Source: Sympetrum striolatum
Taxonomy: Eukaryota; Arthropoda; Insecta; Odonata; Libellulidae
DNA: 64,000 nucleotides
Assembly (NCBI GenBank): GCA_947579665.1
Contig: OX388345.1
Coordinates: forward strand, 61,743,454 to 61,807,453
Reading direction: 5' to 3'
Positions 11,634 through 23,849 of this stretch are shown one piece after another (the first letter of the stretch is position 1; every line of letters begins with the position of its first letter). The notes under the pieces are model-generated. The model was not told the DNA's origin, made no database searches, and was given only the letters and a program-made list of their open reading frames with translations. A program made the translations under genes and the position numbers.

Positions 11634-12833
11634 TCACAGCCTCATCTCCTGAGATCTAACAAACTTACTACTATTTTTTATACAAGACCAATTGCTTTCT
11701 TGCAATGATTTATGGAAGACTTGCTTGTTGTACTTTTCGAAGAAACTTTTCCCATACTCAAAGGATGCAACCATTATGGCACAAGCAGGAGCCACTTTCA
11801 CAACTCTGGGCACAAAACCTGTAAATAGCCCTTTATATCCAGTTTCACTGTAGATGAGCCTCATGATATCCGCAGTTGACGTTTTCTTACTCTGCTTTTC
11901 CAGATCTTCGTACTGAAACCCTGATCCTCTTCTGAAATACTTCCTTCCCCCTCGGGTTTGCTGGCTTTCTTTTTCTCCCATGTCAATCTGCAGATGAGTT
12001 TTCACGACGTCAAAGGGCAGAGTCAGGATTCCCGCAATTGAACCAGACACAGCTCCAGCAAAGAAACTGAATCCAAATGATGGTGACTGCTGAGAAAAGG
12101 CGTTCTTGATACCTTCATAATGAATCCAATAAATTGCAGAAAATGGGACATCCCTCATCAGTGTGGGAGCTAAACCTTTCCACAACCCTGATATGCCTTG
12201 ATTACGAATCAGTTGCTTTATTGCTTGCAGAATTTCAGGATAGCTAAGTTTCTTAGACTGCATTTTTGTTCTGATGAGCTCTAAAGGACTAACGATGGTT
12301 GCAGCCCATACACGTGCGCTGGCTCCAGAAACAAGAGGAATCCACGATGGTTGAGTTTGAAGTTTTCCTTGATTCCAATTCGTGTTATAGTTATCTTTTA
12401 GACGTACTCTCAATTGCTCGTATGCAACATAATATATAACAGTAGCTGGCAATGCAAGTAAAAGAGTTGGGCTAAGCCCGCTCCAAAGGGAAGAAACTCC
12501 TTCATGTCGAGAAATTTTGACGAATGCATCGACTGTTCCGTTGAAATGACCAGGTTCTCTAAACCAACCATGTTGAAAGTTGGTTGGACCGGTGGGATTT
12601 CCACTGAAGCATGGACAAAGATGTTCAATAACCCCGTTGTTGGTGATGAGGGATTTGTTTGATAGAAGTGCCTTCTCTTGTGCTTGCAGTCGGATCTTGA
12701 CAACATCCAGGGGAGTCATCATCAGGGAAGCCACAATCGCCCCAGTACATGCAGCTCCCATCTGCTGAAGAGGCGTGATTCGAAACCGTGGGTCGTCATG
12801 ACCGAATATTTCTTGATCATCTAGGGCTGACAT
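11634..12833 (-). CDS. SLC25A40: mitochondrial carrier, SLC25A39/SLC25A40 (Mtm1-like) group
   Basis: 399-residue mitochondrial inner-membrane carrier. The SLC25A39/40 group is linked to glutathione import and, via yeast Mtm1, to manganese/iron handling (family knowledge). Three tandem repeats each carry the PX[DE]XX[KR] signature: PLDVVK (41-46), PLELIR (183-188), PFDVVK (273-278). Diagnostic family blocks are GTVDAFVKISRHEG (99-112), LWSGLSPTLLLALPATVIYY (117-136), DVPFSAIYW (228-236) and GLFTGFVPRVVKVAPACAIM (335-354). The first matrix loop keeps Cys73 and Cys75 but has Ser61 and Asn65 where I recall cysteines in the human proteins. It is uninterrupted, so the coding part looks single-exon. 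About 29 residues past the conserved end (after Lys370) are not family-like. Paralogue choice 39 versus 40 is uncertain. It converges on TYW1. Confidence 0.92.
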   Translation of the reverse strand: MSALDDQEIFGHDDPRFRITPLQQMGAACTGAIVASLMMTPLDVVKIRLQAQEKALLSNKSLITNNGVIEHLCPCFSGNPTGPTNFQHGWFREPGHFNGTVDAFVKISRHEGVSSLWSGLSPTLLLALPATVIYYVAYEQLRVRLKDNYNTNWNQGKLQTQPSWIPLVSGASARVWAATIVSPLELIRTKMQSKKLSYPEILQAIKQLIRNQGISGLWKGLAPTLMRDVPFSAIYWIHYEGIKNAFSQQSPSFGFSFFAGAVSGSIAGILTLPFDVVKTHLQIDMGEKESQQTRGGRKYFRRGSGFQYEDLEKQSKKTSTADIMRLIYSETGYKGLFTGFVPRVVKVAPACAIMVASFEYGKSFFEKYNKQVFHKSLQESNWSCIKNSSKFVRSQEMRL

Positions 12834-15800
12834 TAAAAATGATTGATTCTACGGCTTAGGTGTAATTTTGATATTCTACGTCCTCTTCACCCCTTTCACT
12901 CAGGCTTGGTCTAATTCCATTTCCATACGCAAACGCACATGTCTTAATTCTTCAGTGGAGATGTTATTTTGAATCCCACGGCGGCGATTTCTTCAGGATC
13001 GCAGTCACTCATGAATATAGCTGGTGTTTCTCTGCGTTAAAAAGTATGTAAACTTCACCATCACCATGTAGTTCATTATATTGTACACGATACGAGCGAT
13101 GTCAGTCTACTCTAGTCCCTAAGTAACCCACTACCAGCCATAACTGCATAACCCGCATAACCCCAACAATAACAAAAGGAAGTTAAGTGAATTTCTATAT
13201 TGTAATGTTTTTTAACAATCTATAATTTCAAATTTTAAATTTATGAGGTTTTATTTATATTTATTTTACTTTTTCCAAGCTAAATAAAACTATTAGATTT
13301 CTGAAAATGTTACGTCACAATAATCGCCATGACAGTACGGCCATGTTGTTATTGATCAAGTTGCAGTCTTGCATTCGAGATTTTTGATCTCACTGTCATT
13401 CCTTAGATGAAATGGCATAAGCAATTGCGCAATAACACGTCGGACGGACTTTTTAAAACTTTTGAGATTTTGATCATAAATGATTAACGCTCTCTTATCA
13501 GAAAGTAAAACAAATATATAGTTGAACTTTTAAGGTCATCTAAGTATGATTTTTGGCACAAGGTAACGATGAGAGGTTATTGAAATGTATTTTACGGCCC
13601 TTAAATATTTATCCTTTGTATTAGCCTTGAAAGCTGTCAGTGCAGGTGCTTGAAAACAGGTTTTCGGATTAAACATTCTTGTTTCACTTGGAAGTTGTCC
13701 TTAGTAGCTGGACAGACATTTATTTACATGCGCGGACTTGGCGTTTCCAAATCTATATTTTGGTAGTGTCTTTTAAGTCTTTTAGCTCAAGGTAACTGAA
13801 ATCACTACATATCATATTAAATATCAAGGCTTTATTTCGAATGCAATCCGTGGTGATTAAGCTCATAGTGTAAAATGTGTAAAGTTCTTTTAAGACTTCT
13901 TTTTATTGTATATTTTTATAGTTGTTGTGTAAGCTGATCACAATGACATCGTGAATTATGCTGCTCTGCTAAAATGTTTTATGGTAAAATTTGAAACGAT
14001 AAGTTTACCTATTTTATATTGAAAAGAGGGAAAAGCTCTTAACTTCGATGTGTCGCTGACCTATTTCTGGAAAACAAACTAAATTCTGTGAAAAGTCGTT
14101 ATCGAGGAAACGTCGTTATGACTATTTACTCGTAAAATTGTCATTAAAAATCAATTCCGTGCATTGAAATGTTTCAAATTTTTAAGTCCATTATTTTTGC
14201 TGTACTAAATTTAGGAAGCAGTTTACAGAAAACTTATTAGAGGCCCAGCGTATGAAAATTTGAAAGAGAAAGGGAAATAATAGAAAGTGATTTTGGCGTT
14301 AGAAGTTAAGTAAATCATATTGACGAAATACGTAAATTTTCTCCCACTATAAATCCTACAAGTATGTCGTCTCAGGAAAGGTGCAACCGGTTTGTTGGCT
14401 AAGTTACTAAAGTTTTGATGACTTTTTACGTAGGCGAACCTAAGTTAAATTTGGTAAAATTTTATTCTGCCAATTCGAGTGATTCAAATTATAGTTTTCT
14501 CGTCTTAAAAATTTTTGTCGTATAAGTCAGATAAGAAATCTCGGGAGATTAATTACGGAAGAATTTAATTAGATAAGGCAACCATTTATGAACACATTCA
14601 GTTACGTAACTAATTATAGCAAAATTTCTTGGTGTAATGTTTTCTTGAACTTCATTTTGCGGTGTTGTACACAACTAGAGTTCTCCTCCAAGTTTATTTA
14701 GTTCCTGGATTTCCTTTTTTAATCTTTGGTGGGGATATGATGGGTATAATATTATTTAGTGACCCTTACAGGCTCTTTTGATAAGTTGTCAATTTCTAGA
14801 AATCAGTTAATTGGTATTTGTTCATTTAAATACTTCTATCAATTATAAGAGACTCACTATAGATTAAGAAATATTAAATTTTCATCAGTATAATTGACGT
14901 AAGAGCCCAAATATTTATTGATAAACCCAAACAGAGCTAGTTTGATAAATCATGCTTAATGGCTATCTGATTATGTTTTTCTGTATTGTCAAACTTTTCT
15001 GTCAACATCTATCAAATTTTGGAACTAATGGTGGACACTTACACAAGTAATTAATTTATTTCTAGCTTTAGTAGTCCTTTTTGGTCCCGAGTCCCTGAAT
15101 TATATGTATACCCCTGAGGTATGCTGACCATGGGTTTGATTGGTTCCCCTTATATGAAAATAGTTTCATATTTTCTTATATTCTATGCTGATATTTTATT
15201 GATAAAAAAGCAAATGGCACTGACTTTAACATAACCTGTATATTTGTATGTTTAGAGGGATATCGGATGAAATTATAGAAATTGTGTTAAATTACTGTAA
15301 ATACTTGGGTTTATGACATACACGTATTAACAGTGTCATTCCAGAAGCAATTGATAGTATTTTCACTCTTAACATTTCTAATCCTTTTATGAAGGACTAT
15401 TGATTTAATAACCAACATTCTTTTGCTGAGATTAATATTAAATCTTAATTCTGAAAGTTATGTGGATTGGTTAATTTACTTTATTTTATCAACATGGAAT
15501 CCTTAATAAAATTAGTACATAAATTTATAATTATTTAGGTGTTATCAACTAAACGCAAAACTTACTACAGTGAATGACATATTTTTCACATATAATAAAG
15601 TTAAATTTTCAAGATATGATTGCATTGATAAATCATTTCATTCTCTTCTGAAATTAACCATATAATATTTGTATATGATTTGTGGAAACTTAGAGAGTAT
15701 TTGTAAAATTTATTGCCGTTTGCTAAATTTTCTTCATTATTTTGATATAAATAATAAAACTTCATGAAACTTTCTAGGTTATTATCCACAGAATCACTTA

Positions 15801-18111
15801 TCAAAATCAAAGTAGAACATTTTAAGAAATTTGCTCTTGATGATTGGCAATGATTTTGTTGTCAATTTCATTTAATGATTTTTAAACATTTATATAACTG
15901 CTTTGTTAGTATAGTGTAAAGGTATATTACTGTTTACTTAAATGCTGTATTGACTAGGAAAGGCATATGTGGAATCGACTAGAGAATGGCTGTGACAGCT
16001 GTGTGATACCAACATTGGCATTTAATATCTTAGAATTTACTAAACTGTAAACAAATATTGCATATTGCAATGTTTGTCTGCAGACTTACTTTAATGTTTT
16101 GAATTCTCATCAATCCTTTCCGAAGATTTTGTTTCAATAATGTTGAACTATTTCTGGATTCTTCCTCATTAAAATATTACAATATATCATTATAATTAAA
16201 GATTTTCTAGATATTTCAGTTTATTTAACTTTAAATGTAGATTCAGTATTTTTCTAGAGGAGTATGATTTTTATGTATCATTCAGTGAATAGCATTTTAA
16301 TTTTTAGGAGGAAGTTTGAAAAACCCTAATGCCTCTTCAGAATGAGACATTATTGAATTTTTTTTCCTCAGTTTGTTAGCTATTCTGAATTTAAGCATCA
16401 CTGGCTCAATACGTCAGACTTTTTTCAAGTCCGTTTTTCCTTGGGATATTGATTTATATTAATGTCATGGTTTGGACTTGACAGATTGCAGTTGATTCTT
16501 TTAATAATTGTAGGAAATGTGGCTTATGTTGGGGTTCTCCAAACTTAGGATGAATTAATTATAAAATGGAAAGAGAATAAATTCAATTAAAGTAAAATCC
16601 TCAGAAAGCATTTTCTGCTCTCAGAAACAAAGAACACACATCAGTTTGTGGATTATTGAGTTATTTCTATGTGTGAAATTTGAGAAAGTAAAGCTTTACT
16701 TTCTTTTGAAAGTTGAAATAGAGTCATTATCAGGTTATAAAATCAGAGTGAACCCAAAGAAAAATAATTTGGCCTTATAATTAATATTAGCCCTTATCGA
16801 AATTTATAGAAGTGCAAATCATTTCAGTTGACACCATGCTTAATACTATGTAGGTTAAAAATTCTTGACATATTTGGAAATGTAAACTGGCACCCATTTG
16901 CTTGCAAACAACTGGCACTGGTAATCATTGCACTTGGAACCCCTGCTAAAGATAGGGATAAGATTTTCACAACAGAAGACAAGTATGGTATAAGGTACAT
17001 AATTAGTTAATGATAGAAAAGAGAGGGAGCATTAATAGAATTAGATTCACAAGAAAATAAATGGGATTATTCTATGAAAGCTGTAAAAGAAATATAGTTT
17101 TATTTATCCATAGCTAGATTTTGAATCTCAATACTAACCAATAAAGTCTATAGGTGTGCCTTCTAAAAAGTAGAGCAATTGTATTACTTTTACCACTAAA
17201 CCAATGAAATGTAAGCAATAAGAAAATCAGCATGGATTATGGAAAGGGTGGAAATAGAAATTTAGAATGATTATGTACATAGAAAAGTCTTTTAAAGGAT
17301 AGTGTTTGGTACAACTGTGACAAATTCACAATATGTGCTTACTGACAATCAGAGAATTATTCACTTGAAGTAATTATTTAGTTAAATAAATTAATGACAG
17401 ATTTTGTGTAATTTGAATTGAGAGTAGTAGTTGAAACAATATATCATACTACTACCAAGAGTATTGATTTGAAATCTGAAATATAAGGAAAATTTTGCAA
17501 CATTCTTTGAGCAAACACAGTAATTACTTTCAAAAACATTATTCAGTTAGCTATAATCAAAGTTACTCCTATAAATTTTGATTAATGATAATAACAAATG
17601 TTAAGGGTTCCTTTTTATTGGTGGGTAAAATATTAGTTTCAGTAGCCACTTAATGAACTTAGTTTTGCTATTGAAATGTGATCATTATTAGGTTGCTAGC
17701 CCAAGGATGTCCCATTTAAAAAATTGAAATATATTTAATGTTCAATTATTCTCAAAATAATGTAATGAGTGAAGGCTCTTTTTCTAGTTTGTTTAAGCCA
17801 GAAGCTCTTAAAAAATGTTTGGGTCATATTATTTACTCTGATAATGCACCCATGTTAGCAGGCTAAATTATTTTTTTAATTGGTGATGGTTATTAAACAT
17901 TAATTCTTCTATTTGGAGACAGTAGAATAGCATACTTTTTAAGCCTAATTAATCCCGTAGCTTATGGGATTGGCTGATGAGTGGCAAGGAGAATAATTTG
18001 GTTTTGGCATTTATTTTTATAACAGAATACTTTCCCTAACACCAACCCTTATCAGAAAATATGGGAACTAGCCATGGGTGCACCTAGTGCCAGGGTAGCT
18101 TGCATGCCTGG
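12834..18111. other. gene-free AT-rich region upstream of the carrier gene
   Basis: No reading frame with family-like composition. The first few hundred bases (12834-13450) should contain the minus-strand promoter and 5' UTR of the carrier gene, but I see no convincing TATA box or initiator. The rest is low-complexity AT-rich sequence. Confidence 0.45.
16684..16703. repeat. 20-bp perfect palindrome
   Basis: GAAAGTAAAGCTTTACTTTC is its own reverse complement. It is isolated, with no flanking repeat or gene, so function is unknown and chance in AT-rich DNA is possible. Confidence 0.5.
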
Positions 18112-18823
18112 CAGTGATGTAGCTAGGATTTATGCGCCAGGGGACATGGGCAATCTTCGAACCCCATCCTGGTCTCCTGATAAGGTGTGACTCAGTCATA
18201 CTTATGTATCCTCTGTAATTTTGTATCCTCTTATTTTTATTTGGCTGAATATTTTATGCAGCATGGCATCTTCTTAAGTACTCGCAGTCATTGTTAGATA
18301 ATTAGATGTAATGTAAATATCATCAGGTGCCTAACAGTCACTACTTGCAAAGTTGAAACTAACCTCGACATACATATATTTTCCACTTCCTTGGGAAATT
18401 AATGAGTTCATTTATTCCTTATTTATAGTATTAGATTTAATTAAAATATTTTATGCTATCACTCCACTATCTTATTGATTGATGGAAATGCTGCCGGTGC
18501 ACTGTAGGAAAAAGGTTTATATCAGGGAGATGAGGGTACAACCTTAACATACAGAGTCCACAGATTCGCTGTTAAATACATCTAAGAGATAAAATTATGG
18601 GATTTAAACACTGTGAGAGAAAATAAATTTACACAATATAGATAATATATCCCTGAACGGCCGTATTTCGATGCCCATTTCTATCATGCATATCCACATC
18701 AGCGATTTTCACATGCCGCTGATTCTAAAATTTTTTCATACTTACATGACTTCAATTTGGCACCCCCAGGATGCTGCGCCTGGGACAGGTGTCCCCTCTT
18801 GCCCCCTTTTAGCTGCACTACTG
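18112..18823. mobile_element. hAT-type MITE (712 bp)
   Basis: The left end CAGTGATGTAGCTAGG and the right end read in reverse (CAGTAGTGCAGCTAAA) form a 16-bp imperfect terminal inverted repeat with 12 matches. The element is flanked by ATGCCTGG (18104-18111) and ATACCTGG (18824-18831), an 8-bp duplication with one mismatch, the length expected for hAT transposition. No transposase-like frame inside. The CAGTGGCGTAGCTA-type terminus is, from memory, common in hAT-related repeats of animals. Confidence 0.65.
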
Positions 18824-19432
18824 ATACCTGGGTGGCAGTGCATTCCTAGTTAAACCTTTTTAAAGTACTGCCCAACTAATGTGCCTATTGCTCACTCTAT
18901 TTATCGAAAAATTTGAAAGCTTTTAGCTTTAGTTTCCACAAAATCATCCACAATTCAGCTTATTCTGAATTGTGTAGTAGGGTTAAATGGTTCGTTTTGT
19001 TATTTAAATGTAAGAAAATCAGAACTTGTTAATTAAAACTCCTCCTTAGAAACAGTTGCACACCTATGAACTAAGCACCCACAATAATTTTCTTGATTCC
19101 AAAATACGGAACAAAATTGAGGGAACTATACATGTGACCACTTTCATTGGAAGCAAATTAACTTTGAATATGGCTATGTGAGCAACTCCTAGTGTATTAT
19201 CAATTTGAAATAAAGGAATTTACTTTAAAAAAATAGTATCATGGTTTACCATGTGAATGTGTGGCTTAGGCATTATATATTCTTTCATAAAACCAGAGCA
19301 ATTATTTCATGCTGAATTTCATGTTGATCTCCGCTGTATCTTTTAAGTCAGGGTTTGGTATTGATTCTTGATGATTGATCAACAATGGAAGAATGCATTA
19401 TTTGTTAATTATTGTCTTGCACAATGTTTTGA

Positions 19433-22400
19433 GAAGTTAATGTATCACTTCGCTTACTAATTAATGGTAAATCATCGTGTGTTCTCCTTGGAGCAGTATA
19501 TATACCTCCTCAGTCACCTCTGGATAGCTATGATTCCCACTGTAACACTGTTGAAAATATCATCTCTACTGCTGATTTTACTAATGTTCTTGTGTTTGGC
19601 GATTATAATCTTCCCTCAGTATGTTGGTCTGATCTTTTTCTTCCAGATGAACATTCATCACATTCAGTAATCCTCTCACCACAAGCTAGAACTGTTCTCA
19701 ATAGCTTTTCCTATCTTGGTCTAACTCAAGTCAATAATATATTGAATACTTATGGCTCGCAATTGGATTTAGCTTTCTCAGATTCTCTTCAAATCACCTC
19801 TTCTATCTCATCTGACTCTTTATTGGAATGTGATTCATACCATCCTGCCCTGAATTTAAAAATGAAACTATCTAAAGATATGGATGTTGTCACATACTGT
19901 ATGCCAATTTACGATTACAAAAATTGTGATTATTGGTCACTGTCACAATATCTCATGGATATCAATTGGGCCCTGATTCTTTGTAACTGTGATTGTAATT
20001 TTGCTTATGAAACTTTCTCTTATGTTCTGAGAGAAGCTATAGAACTCTTTACTCCTATAATGTATGTCAAGAGTAGTAGTTATCCAAAATGGTTCTCTAC
20101 TGAATTGAAACACTGCCTACAACAGAAAAAATTGTACCATGTACTCTATAAAACCACTGGTAATCCAGATGATTACTCAAATTTCTCCAGACTTCGAGTC
20201 AAGTGTAAGAGTCTTACTAAGTTGTGCTATCATAATTACCTTAACTTGATTCAAAAAAATCTGATCTGGCCAGCACATGACTTTCTCCATATATAAGATG
20301 TAAATATTTATCTACGACAGTAATTTCGAACTCTATATTCAATCTAAACTTGGAAGATGAGTGATTAATTTATATATTATTATCTTTTACGTCACAAACA
20401 TTATAAATAATACTTTTTGGGACATGCTCGATGAAAAAAGATAAATTTGGCCTTTCGCCCATAGAGCCCAGAGCGCCCACAAAGTACATAATCAGCAACT
20501 TCCGGTTTATCAGTATTTCATGGATAACTCCTAAACAATCAGTGATAAAAAAATATGTTTCAAACAAAAGTTAAAGTAAATTATATTTTCTAAAACATTT
20601 ATAAATAATAGTATATACCTAAATATCATATTTATGGAGATATTTTGAAAACCGGAAATGAACTTTAATGAATAAAGCTCGACTTCCGGTTGACCGATTT
20701 ACTCCAAAAACTAATCAACTCTGACAGCACACACACCACTACTATATATGAAGTTTGGTATTGATACGACTAATAGTTTTCACGTTAGAGCGCCCACTAT
20801 CACACACACACACACATACACACAGACATCATTCCGAAAATGGTCAAAACGTGTTCTAGGGACCCCAAAACATGTATTTCCATTAAAATCTCGAAGTCGA
20901 ATTTTTTCATGAAAACAATACTTTCTCTATACTTCGTATATGGAGAAAGTAAAAATATTCTTGTTAACTCAAAGCAATTTTGGTCTTATGTCAATAATCT
21001 GCGTGGATCTAACAAAGTTCCCAATGTAATGCATCACAATGGTATTAATTATAATAATAGACCGGATATATGTAATCAGTTTGCTGATTTCTTTGCTAAA
21101 GTTTACACAAACTATACCCTAGATGATATACCTCAACATAACTTTAAATCTAGTATTGATATTAACAATATGAGAATCACAACAAATGAGATTATGAATA
21201 AATTAAATTCTCTCGATGTTCACAAAAGTCCAGGTCCTGACAATATATCTCCTTTACTGTTATTGAAGTGTGGTGAAGCATTGTTGTATCCTTTATTCAT
21301 ACTGTTTAATAAATCCCTTGAAAGTGCTGTCTTTCCAGACAGATTTAAGACTGCATATGTCATACCTATCTTTAAGAGTGGTGATAGACATCATATATGT
21401 AATTATAGGCCAATTGTTATTCAGCCAGTTCTGGCTAAAGTTTTTGAGAGTATTCTTCTTGATAAACTTTCTCCTACTCTTAACAGGATCCTAATCAGTG
21501 AGCAACATGGCTTTACCAATGGTAAATCTACAACCACTAATCTTTTATTATTTCATAATTTTATATCTCATGCTCTGGAACATCATAGGCAGGTTGATAC
21601 AGTATATACAGACTTTTCTAAAGCTTTTGACAAAGTCAGTCATCAGTTACTATTGTCTAAATTGCAAGCCTGTGGTGTATTTGGGAATGCTTTGGCTCTA
21701 ATTAACAGTTACCTAGCTAACAGAAAATTGTTAGTTAAGCTTGACAACTATATTTCCTATACCTTCACTGCCACTTCCGGGGTACCTCAGGGGTCTCACT
21801 TAGGTCCTCTCTTGTTTCTAATCCTTATCAATGATATTGGTGAACATCTAAGTCCCATTAATTACTTGTTGTATGCAGATGACTTAAAGATTTTTCATCC
21901 TATTGACAACCTTAATAACAGTGCTGAATTACAGAATTGTTTAGATAGACTAGGTAGCTGGTGTAAATTGAACTTCATTCAACTGAATCTTGATAAATGT
22001 AGCACAATAACGTTCCAAAAAATGAGAACTCCCATCCATTATGATTACCTTCTTTGTGATAGTACTCTAAAGCGAGTTCAATCTATCTCTGATTTAGGGG
22101 TTATTTTTGATGTAAAATTAGGATTTCAATTACATATACAGACTATTGCCACTAAGGCATTCAAGATGCTTGGATTCATTACTCGAGTGACCAAAGACTT
22201 CTATGATATCAATTGTCTTAAGTTATTATATATATCACTTGTTAGATCTATTTTGGAATATGGCTCGGTAATTTGGAATCCATATTACACAAAGTATGAG
22301 TTAGCTTGAAAAGATTCAAAGAAAATTCCTTAGGATTGTTGCACATAAATTTAATTTTAATAGAGAAAGTGGTGAATATGAGGAACTAATGTGTCAACTA

Positions 22401-22693
22401 CACATACCACTTCTCTCTACTAGGAGGAAGCAGCTCGGTCTACTATTTTTGCATAATATTTTAAATGGCTCTATTAAATGTTCTGACTGCTCTCACTTAT
22501 TAATTTTAATTGCCCTATAGTCATTACCAGAAACCCTGTTCTTTTTAATGTTCCACACTTACATAGAAATTACATGTTTTATTTACCATTCTATCGCATC
22601 TTGAGGGAAGCCAATAAATACTGTAATAGAATTGACTTTTTTAATGTCTCAAACTGTATTTTCAGGAGTTTTGTTATGTCTAATGTAGTTTAG
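19433..22693 (+). pseudogene. retrotransposon endonuclease/reverse transcriptase ORF, disrupted
   Basis: Segment A (19433-20260): endonuclease part with VYIPPQ, FGDYNLP, LDLAFSD and DSYHPAL. Segment B (20951-22309): RT domain with KSPGPDNISP, NYRPIVIQP, the first catalytic Asp in YTDFSKAFDKVSH, SGVPQGSHLGPLLF, and the YADD catalytic box in LLYADDLKIF. Segment C (22305-22518 and 22502-22693): C-terminal tail starting LEKIQRKFLRIV and ending in VVMSNVV-like FVMSNVV before TAG. Three lesions: the insertion at 20261, a frameshift at about 22304 and another at about 22502. Dropping the insertion rejoins A and B in frame (QKN-ILVNSKQFW). Dead copy. Confidence 0.85.
20261..20950 (+). mobile_element. 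hairpin-ended non-autonomous repeat, copy 2
   Basis: 690-bp insertion splitting the retrotransposon ORF. It starts CTGATCTGGCCAGCACATGA, with ACTTTCTCCATATAT just inside, and ends in a hairpin at 20920-20950 where ACTTTCTC pairs with GAGAAAGT. AAAAAT sits on both sides (20255-20260, 20951-20956), so either a short duplication or an A-run target. An internal CA microsatellite lies at 20803-20824. About the length and order of copy 1 (5453-6129, reversed). Non-coding. Confidence 0.75.
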
Positions 22694-22882
22694 TTTCTGA
22701 AATAATTTTAACTTTGTTATATTTGTGATTTGCTTTCTTCCTTTTAATTGGGTATACAAATGTTTATACTTTTATTTTTCATATATTTCTTTTTATTTTT
22801 TGTGAATATATTGTATTGTTTAATATTCAAAGATTATCAAATTTATTTGTAACCATGATGTATAATAGGGCTCTGCCCGTAC

Positions 22883-22921
22883 ATAAATAAATAAATAATA
22901 ATAATAATAATAATAATAATT
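22883..22921 (+). repeat. (AAAT)n/(AAT)n microsatellite, retrotransposon 3' end
   Basis: AAAT repeats run into AAT repeats directly after the GGGCTCTGCCCGTACATA tail of the CR1/Jockey-group element. It probably formed as the element's 3' terminus. Confidence 0.85.
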
Positions 22922-23849
22922 ACTTTCGATTTCCAACCACGAACTTGGTACTTTAGAAATATTCAATCTCTTAAGATGGCGAAAGTGGAAAATTAATTTC
23001 AGCAAAAGTAATTGGAAAGTTACAAAAGCATAAGCAATTATATATTCAAGTTCAATTTATAGCAGTTAGATTTATTTTTATCTGAGATTTCTCATAAAGT
23101 GAGGTCATCTATTACAATAAGTTTGCACTAATTATTCTCACAAATTTTGTGTTGGTTCATGATGTATTTTGCATCCTTTGATTCAATTGTAGGTATGTAT
23201 TTCATATGGAGATTTAAGAACCAGAAATACCTTTAACAGGTATACTATATACTAATTTATGTACCTCTATAAAAGGAGAAACTTTTGGTAACACAACATT
23301 GGAATAGCATCATTGACCACACCTTTATACTTCATGCTTTTGTATCATTACCTGAAATTTGCAGGTTGAAACTGAATGGATAACTCTAGGAACTTAATTT
23401 ATTTATGGAAAGCGACATACATATGCTTGGAAACCATTTTTTGGCTTCAAATGTATTTCTTAATATCAGCTTGGCCCCATAGTGCTGTTCAATTTTCAGA
23501 TGGGATTTGTTAATTTAAGGTAAATGAGTTTTTCTTTCACTATTGTTTAACATTCAGGTTTATATCCAATATAGTCATGAGGAAAAATATCTCTATGCAA
23601 CATTTTCAACATTTTAGTTATTTCTGTCTTTGAAAAAATTTACCCATGACTTGTACAGTGCCTCTGGTTTCATTGCATGGTATTGATGTATATTCGGAAT
23701 TGCACAATTATTTAATTTATTTCAGCATTTTACCATCTAAATATTTTTTATGTATTTTATTTAATTATAATTTAATAATTTTTCAATAAATTCATAATAT
23801 AAATGTTAAGATATAATATTATAAATAAATAAAAACAATGTTATATTTA
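22922..23849. other. intergenic, nothing recognised
   Basis: AT-rich DNA with no convincing coding frame, terminal inverted repeat or RNA gene. Confidence 0.4.

Larger units (their letters stand above)
19433..22921 (+). mobile_element. 5'-truncated CR1/Jockey-group non-LTR retrotransposon with nested insertion
   Basis: Contains the C-terminal half of the endonuclease, a full reverse-transcriptase domain, the C-terminal tail and a 3' UTR ending in an AAT microsatellite (22883-22921). The 5' end is missing: an in-frame stop lies at 19430-19432 and the N-terminal part of the endonuclease is absent. A 690-bp element is inserted at 20261-20950. The microsatellite end suits CR1-group elements, but clade assignment needs phylogeny. 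Confidence 0.85.

Noticed and set aside
11446..11637. 63-codon minus-strand frame right after the carrier stop
   Set aside because: Probably 3' UTR. No carrier motifs, though a hydrophobic run is present.
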